This document shows positions 1-9,219 of a DNA stretch of 38,233 nucleotides, in pieces. Numbering within the stretch: position 1 is the first letter of the stretch; every line of letters begins with the position of its first letter. The notes beneath the pieces are model-generated. The model ran no database searches. It was given only the letters and a program-made list of their open reading frames with translations, and was not told the origin of the DNA. The DNA comes from Agrococcus sp. HG114. GTDB lineage: Bacteria; Actinomycetota; Actinomycetes; Actinomycetales; Microbacteriaceae. The translations under genes and the position numbers were made by a program. The DNA lies in the NCBI RefSeq assembly GCF_024723325.1, contig NZ_JANQCH010000007.1:1-38233 (forward strand), in the 5' to 3' direction.

Positions 1-634
1 GCTCGAGGCCGAGCAGCAGCGCCACCTCGAGGTCGCGACGGCGCTCGCCGACCGGCTGAGCGAGCTGCGGCGCGAGGCGGCCCGGCAGCTCGAGGCGGCT
101 GTCGGCGACGAGCTGCGCGCGCTCGCGATGCCGAACGCCCGCCTCGTCGTCGAGGTCGCGCAGGCGGAGGCGCTCGGCGCGACCGGGCGCGACCGGGTGA
201 CGATGCTGCTCGCGCCCCATCCGGGCGCGGAGCCACGGCCGGTGCAGAAGGGCGCCTCTGGCGGCGAGCTCAGCCGCATCATGCTCGCGCTCGAGGTCGC
301 GCTCGCCGACGAGAGCGTGCCCACGATGGTCTTCGACGAGGTCGACGCGGGCGTCGGCGGCGCGGCCGCGACCGAGATCGGGCGCCGGCTCGCGCGGCTC
401 GCGGAGCACTGCCAGGTGATCGTCGTCACGCACCTCGCGCAGGTCGCCGCCTTCGCCGAGCACCACGTGCGCGTCGAGAAGGGCACCGACGGGCGCATCA
501 CCGCGTCGCAGGTGCGGCTCGTGGAGGGCGACGAGCGCCTGGCCGAGCTCGCCCGCATGCTCTCGGGCAGCGCATCCGACACCGCGCTCGCGCACGCCCG
601 CGAGTTGCTGGATGAGTCGCGGGTCGTGGGATAG
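1..634 (+). CDS. recN: DNA repair protein RecN, C-terminal part (5' end outside window)
   Basis: This is the C-terminal third of an SMC-like ATPase that acts in double-strand break repair. The reading frame is open from base 2, so the coding region extends upstream of the window, and the ATG at 128 is internal. Visible parts are the end of the coiled coil (rich in Glu, Arg and Leu), the ABC signature [15 protein letters not shown], the Walker B stretch [13 protein letters not shown] and the H-loop [14 protein letters not shown]. These are diagnostic of RecN. The Walker A half lies upstream. The TAG stop at 632-634 sits inside the probable -10 hexamer of pyrG. A recN-pyrG neighbourhood is usual in Actinobacteria. 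Confidence 0.95.
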   Translation, partial: LEAEQQRHLEVATALADRLSELRREAARQLEAAVGDELRALAMPNARLVVEVAQAEALGATGRDRVTMLLAPHPGAEPRPVQKGASGGELSRIMLALEVALADESVPTMVFDEVDAGVGGAAATEIGRRLARLAEHCQVIVVTHLAQVAAFAEHHVRVEKGTDGRITASQVRLVEGDERLAELARMLSGSASDTALAHARELLDESRVVG

Positions 635-637
635 GCT
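632..637 (+). promoter_or_regulatory. Probable -10 element (TAGGCT) of pyrG
   Basis: TAGGCT fits the actinobacterial TANNNT -10 pattern and ends 8 bases before the GTG of pyrG, so transcription would start at or next to the start codon (leaderless mRNA). Its first three bases are the recN stop codon. No convincing -35 is visible. Confidence 0.5.
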
Positions 638-645
638 CGAAGCCC

Positions 646-2336
<1,691 letters not shown>

Positions 2337-2337
<1 letters not shown>

Positions 2338-2951
2338 TGCTCGCCGACGCGCTCGGACGTCGGCCGGTGCTCGCGCGCGAGCGCCTCTTCACCGGGCGCA
2401 TCTGGGACGTCGAGGCGCAGGAGTTCGAGCTCGACGGGCAGCGCATCCGGCGCGAGGTGCTCGTGCACCCCGGCGCGGTCGCGGTCGTCGCGATGAACGA
2501 GCAGGGCGAGGTCATGCTCGTGCACCAATACCGGCACCCCGCGGGCGGCACGATGTGGGAGCTGCCGGCGGGCCTGCTCGACCTCGAGGGGGAGGACCCG
2601 CTCACCGCGGCGCAGCGCGAGCTCGCGGAGGAGGCCGACCTCGAGGCCGACGAGTGGCGCACGCTGCTCGACATCTCCACGACCGGCGGCGGCTCGAGCG
2701 AGATCATCCGCATCTACCTCGCGACCGGCGTCCGCGAGCTCCCGGATGCGTTCGCGCGCGTCCACGAGGAGGCGGCGATGGAGTGCCGCTGGGTGCCGCT
2801 GCCCGAGGTCGTCGAGGCGGCGCTCGCGATGCGGCTGCACAACGCCACGCTGCTCGCGGCCGTGCTCGCGCTGCACGCGATGCGCGAGCGCGGCGCGGAG
2901 CCGCACGCCGTCGACGCGCCCTTCGACTGGCACCCCGCCCACCGCCCGTGA
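2337..2951 (+). CDS. NUDIX hydrolase, ADP-ribose pyrophosphatase type
   Basis: This 204-residue NUDIX protein probably hydrolyses ADP-ribose or a related nucleoside diphosphate derivative in the cytoplasm. The NUDIX box is recognisable from about residue 80 (PAGLLDLEGEDPLTAAQREL, then AEEAD). The metal-binding glutamates of REL-x-EE are present, but the glycine that usually follows EE-x is Asp. The Gly-to-Glu spacing is one residue longer than the classic box, as often seen in ADP-ribose pyrophosphatases. The gene starts on the A of the pyrG stop and ends overlapping the GTG of xerD, so pyrG, this gene and xerD form one operon. The exact substrate cannot be told from sequence. Confidence 0.88.
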
Positions 2952-3844
2952 CGCCCTCGACCGCGGTCGAGCGGCTCCTGCGGCAGCTCGCGATCGAGCG
3001 GGGGCTCTCGGCGCACACCGTCGCCGCGTACCGCCGCGACCTCTCGAGCTACCTCGCCGTCCTCAAGGCGCGCGGGGTGACGGATGCGTCGGCGATCGGC
3101 CGCGCGGACGTCGCGGCGTTCCGCGGCGCGCTCGCCGACCGCGGACTCGCCGCTTCGTCGGTCGCCCGCCACCTCTCGGCCGTGAAGGCGCTGCACCGGT
3201 GGCTCGTCGAGGAGCGCGTCGCCGCGGAGGACGTCACTCGGGACGAGCGGCCCCCCAAGCTGCCGCAGCGGCTCCCGAAGGCGATCTCCGTCTCGCAGAT
3301 GCAGCGGCTGCTCGAGACGCCGAGCGGTGACGACCCGACGGGCCTGCGCGACCGGGCGCTGCTCGAGCTGCTCTACGCGACCGGCGCGCGCATCTCGGAG
3401 GTGCTGGGGCTCGACGTCGACGACCTCGTCGCCGAGCAGGGGCTCGTGCGCGTGACGGGCAAGGGCGCCAAGCAGCGGCTCGTGCCGGTCGGCTCGTACG
3501 CGCGCGCGGCCGTCGAGGCGTGGCTCGTGCGCGGGCGCCCCGCGCTCGCGGCGAAGGGCCGCGGCGGCCCCGCGCTGCTCCTGGGCGCGCGCGGCGGCAG
3601 GCTCAGCCGGCAGGGGGCGTGGGAGATCATCCAGCGGGTCGCCGACGAGGCCGGCGTCGCGCACGTCTCGCCGCACACGTTCCGCCACTCGTTCGCGACG
3701 CACCTGCTCGAGGGCGGCGCCGACGTGCGCGTCGTGCAGGAGCTGCTCGGCCACGCGTCGGTCGCGACGACGCAGATCTACACGCACGTCACGGCCGACG
3801 CGCTGCGCGACATGTACACGACCGCGCACCCCCGCGCCCGCTGA
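2948..3844 (+). CDS. xerD: Site-specific tyrosine recombinase XerD
   Basis: This tyrosine recombinase resolves chromosome dimers at dif together with XerC. The 298-residue length is typical. An N-terminal SAM-like DNA-binding domain (about 1-100) is followed by the catalytic domain with the full catalytic set: Arg148 (ATGARISE), Lys172 (GKGAKQR), His243 and Arg246 (HTFRHSFATHL), His269 (LGHASVATTQ) and nucleophile Tyr278 (QIYTHV). The GTG start at 2948 overlaps the NUDIX stop (GTGA). Position beside pyrG and ahead of parA-scpAB supports XerD rather than a phage integrase, and GC content is host-like. A 6-bp hairpin (GGCCGT/ACGGCC, 3845-3860) follows the stop and might be a weak terminator. 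Confidence 0.93.
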   Translation: MTPSTAVERLLRQLAIERGLSAHTVAAYRRDLSSYLAVLKARGVTDASAIGRADVAAFRGALADRGLAASSVARHLSAVKALHRWLVEERVAAEDVTRDERPPKLPQRLPKAISVSQMQRLLETPSGDDPTGLRDRALLELLYATGARISEVLGLDVDDLVAEQGLVRVTGKGAKQRLVPVGSYARAAVEAWLVRGRPALAAKGRGGPALLLGARGGRLSRQGAWEIIQRVADEAGVAHVSPHTFRHSFATHLLEGGADVRVVQELLGHASVATTQIYTHVTADALRDMYTTAHPRAR

Positions 3845-3884
3845 GGCCGTCGTCACGGCCCTGTCGGCCGGAGACCCTCGCGGA

Positions 3885-3890
3885 TAGCCT
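3885..3890 (+). promoter_or_regulatory. Probable -10 element (TAGCCT) of the VOC gene
   Basis: TAGCCT matches TANNNT and ends 6 bases before the ATG at 3897, which predicts a leaderless transcript. No clear -35 or Shine-Dalgarno sequence is visible. Confidence 0.45.
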
Positions 3891-3896
3891 GGGCGC

Positions 3897-4280
3897 ATGC
3901 CCTCGATCGACGCCATCGGCATGGTCGCGCGCGACATGCCCGCCTCGCTGGCCTTCTACCGCGCGCTCGGGCTCGACATCCCCGCCTCCGCCGACGGCGA
4001 GGCGCACGCGGAGGCCGTGCTGGCCGGCGGGATGCGCCTCATGTGGGACACCGAGGCGATGATCCGCTCGTTCGACCCGGAGTACCGGCGCGAGCCCGGC
4101 CAGAGCCACACCCTCGCGGTGCGCTGCGACAGCCCGGCCGAGGTCAACGAGACGGTGGCCCGGCTCGCCGGGCTCGGATACGCGGTCGTGCGCGAGCCGT
4201 GGGACGCGCACTGGGGGCAGCGCTACGCGACGGTCGCCGACGCCGACGGCTACGCGGTCGACCTCTACGCCGCGCTCTGA
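3897..4280 (+). CDS. VOC (glyoxalase/bleomycin resistance) family protein
   Basis: This 127-residue protein has the fold pattern of the vicinal oxygen chelate superfamily: two beta-alpha-beta-beta-beta halves, starting IDAIGMVARDMPASLAFYRALGLD and ending with the typical GQRYATVADADGYAVDLY. The family includes dioxygenases, glyoxalases and antibiotic-binding proteins. Nothing here fixes a substrate. The first metal position, usually His near the N-terminus, is not obvious, so it may be a binding protein rather than an enzyme. It appears to be transcribed alone, with its own -10 at 3885 and a hairpin after its stop. Confidence 0.8.
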   Translation: MPSIDAIGMVARDMPASLAFYRALGLDIPASADGEAHAEAVLAGGMRLMWDTEAMIRSFDPEYRREPGQSHTLAVRCDSPAEVNETVARLAGLGYAVVREPWDAHWGQRYATVADADGYAVDLYAAL

Positions 4281-4288
4281 GCGAGGAC

Positions 4289-4303
4289 GGCCGAGCCTCG
4301 GCC
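4289..4303 (+). terminator. Possible weak terminator hairpin after the VOC gene
   Basis: GGCCGA-GCC-TCGGCC forms a 6-bp GC stem with a 3-base loop, 9 bases after the VOC stop. There is no T-run, which is common for GC-rich actinobacterial terminators. Confidence 0.3.
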
Positions 4304-4311
4304 CGCTCAGC

Positions 4312-4328
4312 CTCAACCAGAGGTTGAG
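4312..4328. promoter_or_regulatory. Perfect inverted repeat upstream of parA, possible operator
   Basis: CTCAACC-AGA-GGTTGAG is a perfect 7-bp inverted repeat with a 3-base centre, 57 bases before the parA start and 44 bases before its -10. The symmetry and size suit a dimeric regulator. The shape recalls MerR-family operators, but that assignment is only a resemblance. It could also form a small hairpin at the end of the VOC transcript. Confidence 0.4.
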
Positions 4329-4372
4329 ATACACGCCGTCCCCACCTGCGCGGCGGAGGCGCGCCGGGTTCC

Positions 4373-4378
4373 TAGACT
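4373..4378 (+). promoter_or_regulatory. Probable -10 element (TAGACT) of the parA-scpAB operon
   Basis: TAGACT fits TANNNT and ends 7 bases before the GTG at 4386, so the mRNA is predicted to be leaderless. Confidence 0.5.
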
Positions 4379-4385
4379 CGGTGGC

Positions 4386-5264
4386 GTGAGCACGAGCAAC
4401 GAGACCCTGACCGGCATGGAGGCACCTGCGCTCGGGCCCACCCGGCGCCCCGCGCGCGACTTCGCCGTCCCGGCGCCGCTGAAGAGCCACGGCCCCGCCC
4501 GCATCATCGCGATGTGCAACCAGAAGGGCGGCGTCGGCAAGACGACGACCTCGATCAACCTCGGCGCCGCGCTCGCGGAGTACGGTCGCCGCGTGCTCGC
4601 CGTCGACTTCGATCCCCAGGGCGCGCTCTCGGCCGGCCTCGGCGTCGACAACCACGACGCGACGACCATCTACGACCTGCTGCTGAACCCGCGGCTCGAT
4701 CCGCGCGACGCGATCCAGCGCACGAGCACCCCCGGGCTCGACGTCATCGCAGCGAACATCGACCTCTCGGCCGCCGAGGTGCACCTCGTGAACGAGGTCG
4801 CGCGCGAGCAGATCCTCGCGCGCGTGCTCCGCAAGGTCGCCGACGACTACGACCTGATCCTGGTCGACTGCCAGCCGTCGCTCGGCCTCCTCACCGTGAA
4901 CGCGCTCACGGCCGCGCACGGCGTGCTCATCCCGCTCGAGAGCGAGTTCTTCGCGCTGCGCGGCGTCGCGCTGCTCAAGGAGACGATCGAGAAGGTGCAG
5001 GACCGCCTGAACCCCGCGCTGCAGCTCGACGGCATCCTCGTGACGATGTACGACTCGCGCACGCTGCACGCGCGCGAGGTCATGGAGCGCGTCGTCGACG
5101 CGTTCGGCGAGACCGTGCTCGAGACCGTCGTGCGCCGCACGGTCAAGTTCCCCGACGCATCCGTCGCCGGTGTGCCGGTGACCCAGTTCGCGCCCGACCA
5201 CTCCGCCGCGGAGGTCTACCGCCAGCTCGCCCGCGAGCTGATCCACCGTGGCGCCATCGCCTGA
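4386..5264 (+). CDS. parA: ParA/Soj-family chromosome partitioning ATPase
   Basis: This deviant-Walker ATPase of 292 residues binds DNA in its ATP form and drives chromosome or cargo positioning. The deviant Walker A motif CNQKGGVGKTTTSINLGAAL carries the signature Lys47 and Lys52. It is followed by the VDFDPQGALSAGLGV switch and the DYDLILVDCQPSLGLLTVNAL Walker B region. No parB lies nearby. Instead the gene overlaps scpA by 17 bases and heads the parA-scpA-scpB-rluB block. This is the common actinobacterial arrangement of a second ParA linked to the SMC-ScpAB condensin, so it may act in segregation independently of the origin-proximal parAB. The GTG at 4386 is chosen for its leaderless distance to TAGACT; the ATG at 4416 is an alternative. 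Confidence 0.92.
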   Translation: MSTSNETLTGMEAPALGPTRRPARDFAVPAPLKSHGPARIIAMCNQKGGVGKTTTSINLGAALAEYGRRVLAVDFDPQGALSAGLGVDNHDATTIYDLLLNPRLDPRDAIQRTSTPGLDVIAANIDLSAAEVHLVNEVAREQILARVLRKVADDYDLILVDCQPSLGLLTVNALTAAHGVLIPLESEFFALRGVALLKETIEKVQDRLNPALQLDGILVTMYDSRTLHAREVMERVVDAFGETVLETVVRRTVKFPDASVAGVPVTQFAPDHSAAEVYRQLARELIHRGAIA

Positions 5265-6081
5265 GCAGCCGCCGCCCGCAGCCGAGGCCGACGAGCAGGG
5301 CGGCTTCCGGCTCGCGCTCGACAACTTCGACGGGCCCTTCGACCTGCTGCTGACCCTCATCGGCAACCGCTCGCTCGACGTCACCGAGATCGCCCTGTCG
5401 AGGGTGACGGATGAGTTCATCGCGTACGTGCGGACGCTCGACACCGAGGAGGAGCTCGAGCAGGCGAGCGAGTTCATCGTCGTCGCGGCGACGCTCCTCG
5501 ATCTCAAGATCGCGTCGCTCCTGCCCGCGGGCGACGTCGTCGACAGCGAGGACGTCGCGCTGCTCGAGGCGCGCGACCTGCTGTTCGCGCGGCTGCTGCA
5601 GTACCGCGCGTTCAAGCAGGCCGCCGCGTGGTTCGAGGCCCGCATCGGCGCCGAGTCGCAGCGGCACGCGCGCTCCGTGCGGCTCGAGGACCGCTTCCGG
5701 CAACGGGTGCCCGAGCTCAAGTGGACGCTCTCGCCTGACGACTTCGCCGCGCTCGCGCTGCTCGCGCTCACGCCGCGCGAGATCCCGACGGTCGGGCTCG
5801 GCCACCTGCACGCGCCGCTCGTGTCGATCCGCGAGCAGGCCGCCCACATCGTCGCGACCCTCCGCTCCGCAGGGACGACGACGTTCCGCGAGCTCATCGC
5901 GGGGGAGTCGACCCGCGGCGTCGTCGTCGCCCGGTTCCTCGCCGTGCTCGAGCTCTACCGGCACGCCGCGGTCGCCTTCGAGCAGCTCGAGCCGCTCGGC
6001 GAGCTCTCCATCAGCTGGACCGGCCACGACTTCCGCGACGAGGACCTCGTCGCGCTGGGGGCAGACTATGACCATGCATGA
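5248..6081 (+). CDS. scpA: Segregation and condensation protein A
   Basis: ScpA is the kleisin subunit of the SMC-ScpAB condensin that compacts and separates chromosomes. The protein is 277 residues long, which is usual. The N-terminal SMC-neck-binding helix region is clear (FRLALDNFDGPFDLLLTLI, about 21-39). The TEEELEQASEFIVVAATLLDLK stretch and the C-terminal winged-helix SMC-cap-binding region (TFRELIAGESTRGVVVARFLAVLEL) are also clear. The GTG start at 5248 lies inside the parA 3' end, giving a 17-base overlap that suggests coupled translation. Its stop overlaps the start region of scpB. Confidence 0.94.
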   Translation: MAPSPEQPPPAAEADEQGGFRLALDNFDGPFDLLLTLIGNRSLDVTEIALSRVTDEFIAYVRTLDTEEELEQASEFIVVAATLLDLKIASLLPAGDVVDSEDVALLEARDLLFARLLQYRAFKQAAAWFEARIGAESQRHARSVRLEDRFRQRVPELKWTLSPDDFAALALLALTPREIPTVGLGHLHAPLVSIREQAAHIVATLRSAGTTTFRELIAGESTRGVVVARFLAVLELYRHAAVAFEQLEPLGELSISWTGHDFRDEDLVALGADYDHA

Positions 6082-6685
6082 GACGCGCGCCGAGTCGACC
6101 GACGCGCGCGCCGACGACCGCTCGCACCTCCCGCTCGAGCGGCGCATCGAGGCGATCCTGATGGTCGCCGACGAGCCGCAGGGCGCCGTGCACCTCGCGA
6201 CCGCGCTGCGGGTGCCCGTCAAGGAGGTCAAAGCGGCGATCGAGGCGCTGCGCGCCGACTACGACGGCCGCCCCGTCGGCGATCGCCCCGCCGGGCCCGA
6301 GCGCGGCTTCGAGCTGCGCGAGGTGGGCGGCGGCTGGCGCATCTACGTGCGCGAGGCCTACGACGCCGACGCCGCCGACTTCGTGCTGACCCAGACGCCC
6401 TCGAAGCTGTCGCAGGCGGCGCTCGAGACGCTCGCGGTCATCGCGTACAAGCAGCCGATCACGCGCGGCGCGGTCGCGGCGATCCGTGCCGTGAACGTCG
6501 ACTCCGTCGTGCGCACGCTGCTGGGCAGGGGCCTCATCCGCGAGGCGTTCGCCGACTCCGAGACGGGCGCGATCCACTACGAGACGACCGAGCTGCTGCT
6601 GACGCAGCTCGGGCTCAACTCGCTCGACGAGCTGCCGCCGATCAGCCCGCTGCTGCCGGACGGCGAGGAGGACGTGCTCGCATGA
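6068..6685 (+). CDS. scpB: Segregation and condensation protein B
   Basis: ScpB forms the dimeric winged-helix partner of ScpA in condensin. The protein is 205 residues. Typical features are LPLERRIEAILMVADEPQ at the N-terminus and the family hallmark SKLSQAALETLAVIAYKQPITRG, then IRAVNVDSVVRTLLGRGLI. The start ATG at 6068 is preceded by a GGGGG ribosome-binding site at 6057-6061 with 6-base spacing, inside the scpA coding region. The ATG at 6074 is a weaker alternative. The stop overlaps the ATG of rluB (ATGA). Confidence 0.94.
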   Translation: MTMHETRAESTDARADDRSHLPLERRIEAILMVADEPQGAVHLATALRVPVKEVKAAIEALRADYDGRPVGDRPAGPERGFELREVGGGWRIYVREAYDADAADFVLTQTPSKLSQAALETLAVIAYKQPITRGAVAAIRAVNVDSVVRTLLGRGLIREAFADSETGAIHYETTELLLTQLGLNSLDELPPISPLLPDGEEDVLA

Positions 6686-7428
6686 CCGATCCCTCCGCAC
6701 AGGGCGAGCGCCTGCAGAAGGTCCTCGCGGCCGCGGGTGTCGCGAGCAGGCGCGTCGTCGAGGACATGATCGTCGCCGGCCGCATCGAGGTCGACGGGAG
6801 GGTCGTGACCGAGCTGGGCACGCGCATCCGCCCCGACGCGCGGGTGACGGTCGACGGCACCGCGGTGCAGCTCGACACCACGAAGCGCTACCTCATGCTC
6901 AACAAGCCCACCGGCGTCGTCTCGACGATGCGCGACGAGCAGGGCCGGCGCGACCTGCGCGAGTTCACCGACCGCATCGACGAGCGCGTCTACAACGTCG
7001 GGCGGCTCGACGCCGACACCTCGGGTCTGCTGCTGCTCACGAACGACGGCGAGCTCGCGCACGTGCTCGCCCACCCGTCGTTCGGGGTCGAGAAGACGTA
7101 CGTCGCGAAGGTGCGCGGCGCCGTCGACCAGCGCGTCATCCGCCGCCTGCTCGACGGCTTCGAGCTCGATGACGGCGAGATCCACGCCGACGCCGCGAGG
7201 GTCGTCGGCCGCCCCTCGCAGGGCCACTCGATGGTCGAGCTCACGCTCCACTCCGGGCGCAACCGCATCGTGCGCCGCATGCTCGACCACGTCGGGCACC
7301 CCGTCGTCGAGCTCGTGCGCCGCTCCTTCGGGCCGCTGCACCTCGGCACCCTCCGGTCGGGCCATGTGCGGGAACTCACTAGCATGGAGCGCGGCGCGAT
7401 CCTCACCCTGTCGAGGTCGCAGCCCTGA
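6682..7428 (+). CDS. rluB: 23S rRNA pseudouridine synthase, RluB/RsuA family
   Basis: This enzyme isomerises a uridine in rRNA, most likely in 23S helix 89 as for RluB. It has 248 residues: an N-terminal S4 RNA-binding domain (ERLQKVLAAAGVASRRVVEDMI, about 9-30) and a pseudouridine synthase domain with catalytic Asp110 in GRLDADTSGLLLLTNDG. RYLMLNKPTGVVST and the C-terminal GRNRIVRRMLDHVGHPV are also diagnostic. It starts in the scpB stop codon (ATGA), the classic scpA-scpB-rluB order. RluB rather than RsuA or RluE is inferred from this context. Confidence 0.92.
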   Translation: MTDPSAQGERLQKVLAAAGVASRRVVEDMIVAGRIEVDGRVVTELGTRIRPDARVTVDGTAVQLDTTKRYLMLNKPTGVVSTMRDEQGRRDLREFTDRIDERVYNVGRLDADTSGLLLLTNDGELAHVLAHPSFGVEKTYVAKVRGAVDQRVIRRLLDGFELDDGEIHADAARVVGRPSQGHSMVELTLHSGRNRIVRRMLDHVGHPVVELVRRSFGPLHLGTLRSGHVRELTSMERGAILTLSRSQP

Positions 7429-7474
7429 TCCCGCCCGCCCCGCGGGCCCCGATCCCACCACCCGAGGAGCGTCC

Positions 7475-8554
7475 GTGACCCACCGACTGCGCGGACCCGT
7501 GCGCATCGTCGGCACGGGCCTGCTCGGCACGTCGATCGGCCTCGGCCTCACCGCGCGCGGGGTCGAGGTGCAGCTCGTCGACGCGAGCCCGACCGCCGAG
7601 CGGCTCGCCGCCGACTACGGCGCGGGCCGGCTCGCGCAGCCCGGCGACCGCCCCGAGCTCATCGTCGTCGCGGTGCCGCCCGACGTCACCGCGCGCGTCG
7701 TCGCGGCCGAGCTCGAGGCGTTCCCGGATGCGGTGGTCACCGACGTCGCGTCGGTCAAGGCGGTGCCGCTCGAGGAGCTCCGCGCGCTCGGCGCCGACAT
7801 CAGCCGCTACCTCGGCTCGCACCCGATGGCGGGCCGCGAGCGGTCGGGCGCGCTCGCCGGCTCGGGCGACCTGTTCGTCGGCCGGCCGTGGGTCATCGCC
7901 GGGCACGATGCGATCTCGTACGAGCGCGGCAGCCTCGTCGACGACCTGATCCTGGACCTCGGCGCGGTGCCGATCGAGTCGACGCCCGAGGAGCACGACC
8001 GGGCCGTCGCGATCGTGAGCCACCTGCCGCAGCTCGTCTCGTCGCTCATGGCGGCGCGCCTCGTCGACGCGCCCGACGAGGCGCTGCGCCTCGCGGGCGG
8101 CGGGGTGCGCGACGTCACGCGGGTGGCGGCCTCCGATCCGGCGCTGTGGATCCAGATCCTCGGCGCGAACGCGCCGGCCGTCGCCGAGCAGCTGCGCGCC
8201 CTCCAGGACGACCTCGCGACGCTCGTCGATGCGCTCGAGCGCATCGACGCATCCGGGAGCCGACGGGCGGTGGCGGATGCGCTGCGCGCGGGCAACGAGG
8301 GCGTCTCGCGCCTGCCGGGCAAGCACGGCACGCACGCGCGGTTCACGCGCGTGCAGGTGCGCGTCGACGACCGGCCCGGGCAGCTCGCGCGGCTGCTCGC
8401 CGACATCGGCGACGCGGGCGTCAACCTCGAGGACGTGCGCATCGACCACGCCGAGGGCGCGCAGTTCGGCGTCGCCGAGATCACGGTGCTCCCCGAGGCG
8501 GTGCAGCACCTGCACGAGGCGCTCGAGCAGCTCGGCTGGCAGGTAATCGCATGA
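7475..8554 (+). CDS. tyrA: Prephenate dehydrogenase (TyrA) with ACT domain
   Basis: This is an NAD(P)-dependent dehydrogenase for tyrosine synthesis, 359 residues long. The N-terminal Rossmann motif is VRIVGTGLLGTSIGLGL (about 9-25). The conserved SHPMAGRERSG and HDRAVAIVSHLPQLVSS stretches carry the substrate-binding and catalytic histidines. The C-terminal 80 residues (VQVRVDDRPGQLARLLADIG onward) form an ACT domain, so feedback control by tyrosine is likely. The GTG at 7475 follows a GAGGAG ribosome-binding site (7464-7469) at good spacing. It begins 46 bases after rluB, the only real gap in this operon, and ends in an ATGA overlap with cmk. It could use arogenate as well as prephenate. 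Confidence 0.92.
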   Translation: MTHRLRGPVRIVGTGLLGTSIGLGLTARGVEVQLVDASPTAERLAADYGAGRLAQPGDRPELIVVAVPPDVTARVVAAELEAFPDAVVTDVASVKAVPLEELRALGADISRYLGSHPMAGRERSGALAGSGDLFVGRPWVIAGHDAISYERGSLVDDLILDLGAVPIESTPEEHDRAVAIVSHLPQLVSSLMAARLVDAPDEALRLAGGGVRDVTRVAASDPALWIQILGANAPAVAEQLRALQDDLATLVDALERIDASGSRRAVADALRAGNEGVSRLPGKHGTHARFTRVQVRVDDRPGQLARLLADIGDAGVNLEDVRIDHAEGAQFGVAEITVLPEAVQHLHEALEQLGWQVIA

Positions 8555-9219
8555 GCGCCGCGACCGTCGTCGCGATCGACGGGCCCGCGGGCAGCGGCAA
8601 GTCGTCGGTCGCGCGCGCCGTCGCCCGGGCGCTCGGCTTCCAGTTCCTCGACACGGGCGCCGCGTACCGCGCGCTCGCGTGGCTCGTGCTCGAGCAGGGC
8701 GGCGACACCGGCCACGAGCCCACCGTGATCGCGGCGCTCGACGCGCTCGGCACGCTCGAGCTCACGATCGACCCCACCGGCCAGCGCGTCTCGATCGCCG
8801 GGCACGACGTGACCGAGGCGATCCGCAGCGAGCGCATCTCCGCGGCCGTCTCGGGCGTCGCGCGCACCCTGCCGGCGCGCGAGGCCGTCAACGTGCGCTT
8901 CCGCGAGATCATCGCGGCCGCCGATCCCGGCATCGTCGCCGAGGGGCGCGACATCACGACCGTCGTCGCTCCTGACGCCGACGTGCGCGTGCTGCTGACC
9001 GCCGACGAGGCCGTGCGCATCCGCCGCCGCTTCGGCGACGTCGGCGGCGACGAGCACCAGGTGGGCGCGCGGCTCGCGGCCCGCGACGCCTCCGACGCGA
9101 AGGTCGTCGACTTCCTGACCGCCGCCGACGGCGTGACCGTGGTCGACTCCACCGACCTGACGTTCGACGAGACTGTCGAGGCGATCGTCCGCCTCGTGAG
9201 CGAGGAGACCCATGACTGA
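8551..9219 (+). CDS. cmk: Cytidylate kinase
   Basis: This kinase phosphorylates CMP and dCMP with ATP. The 222-residue product starts with [20 protein letters not shown], whose P-loop contains Lys17, followed by [12 protein letters not shown], which in the family binds the nucleotide base and phosphate. [24 protein letters not shown] and [10 protein letters not shown] (LID region) are also family marks. The ATG overlaps the tyrA stop, and the 3' end overlaps der by 8 bases. The tyrA-cmk-der order is typical of Gram-positive chromosomes. Confidence 0.95.
   Translation: MSAATVVAIDGPAGSGKSSVARAVARALGFQFLDTGAAYRALAWLVLEQGGDTGHEPTVIAALDALGTLELTIDPTGQRVSIAGHDVTEAIRSERISAAVSGVARTLPAREAVNVRFREIIAAADPGIVAEGRDITTVVAPDADVRVLLTADEAVRIRRRFGDVGGDEHQVGARLAARDASDAKVVDFLTAADGVTVVDSTDLTFDETVEAIVRLVSEETHD

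Noticed and set aside
3789-5897. A 702-codon minus-strand frame opposite VOC, parA and scpA
   Set aside because: It has no domain, a composition typical of antisense GC-rich DNA, and lies opposite three clear conserved genes.
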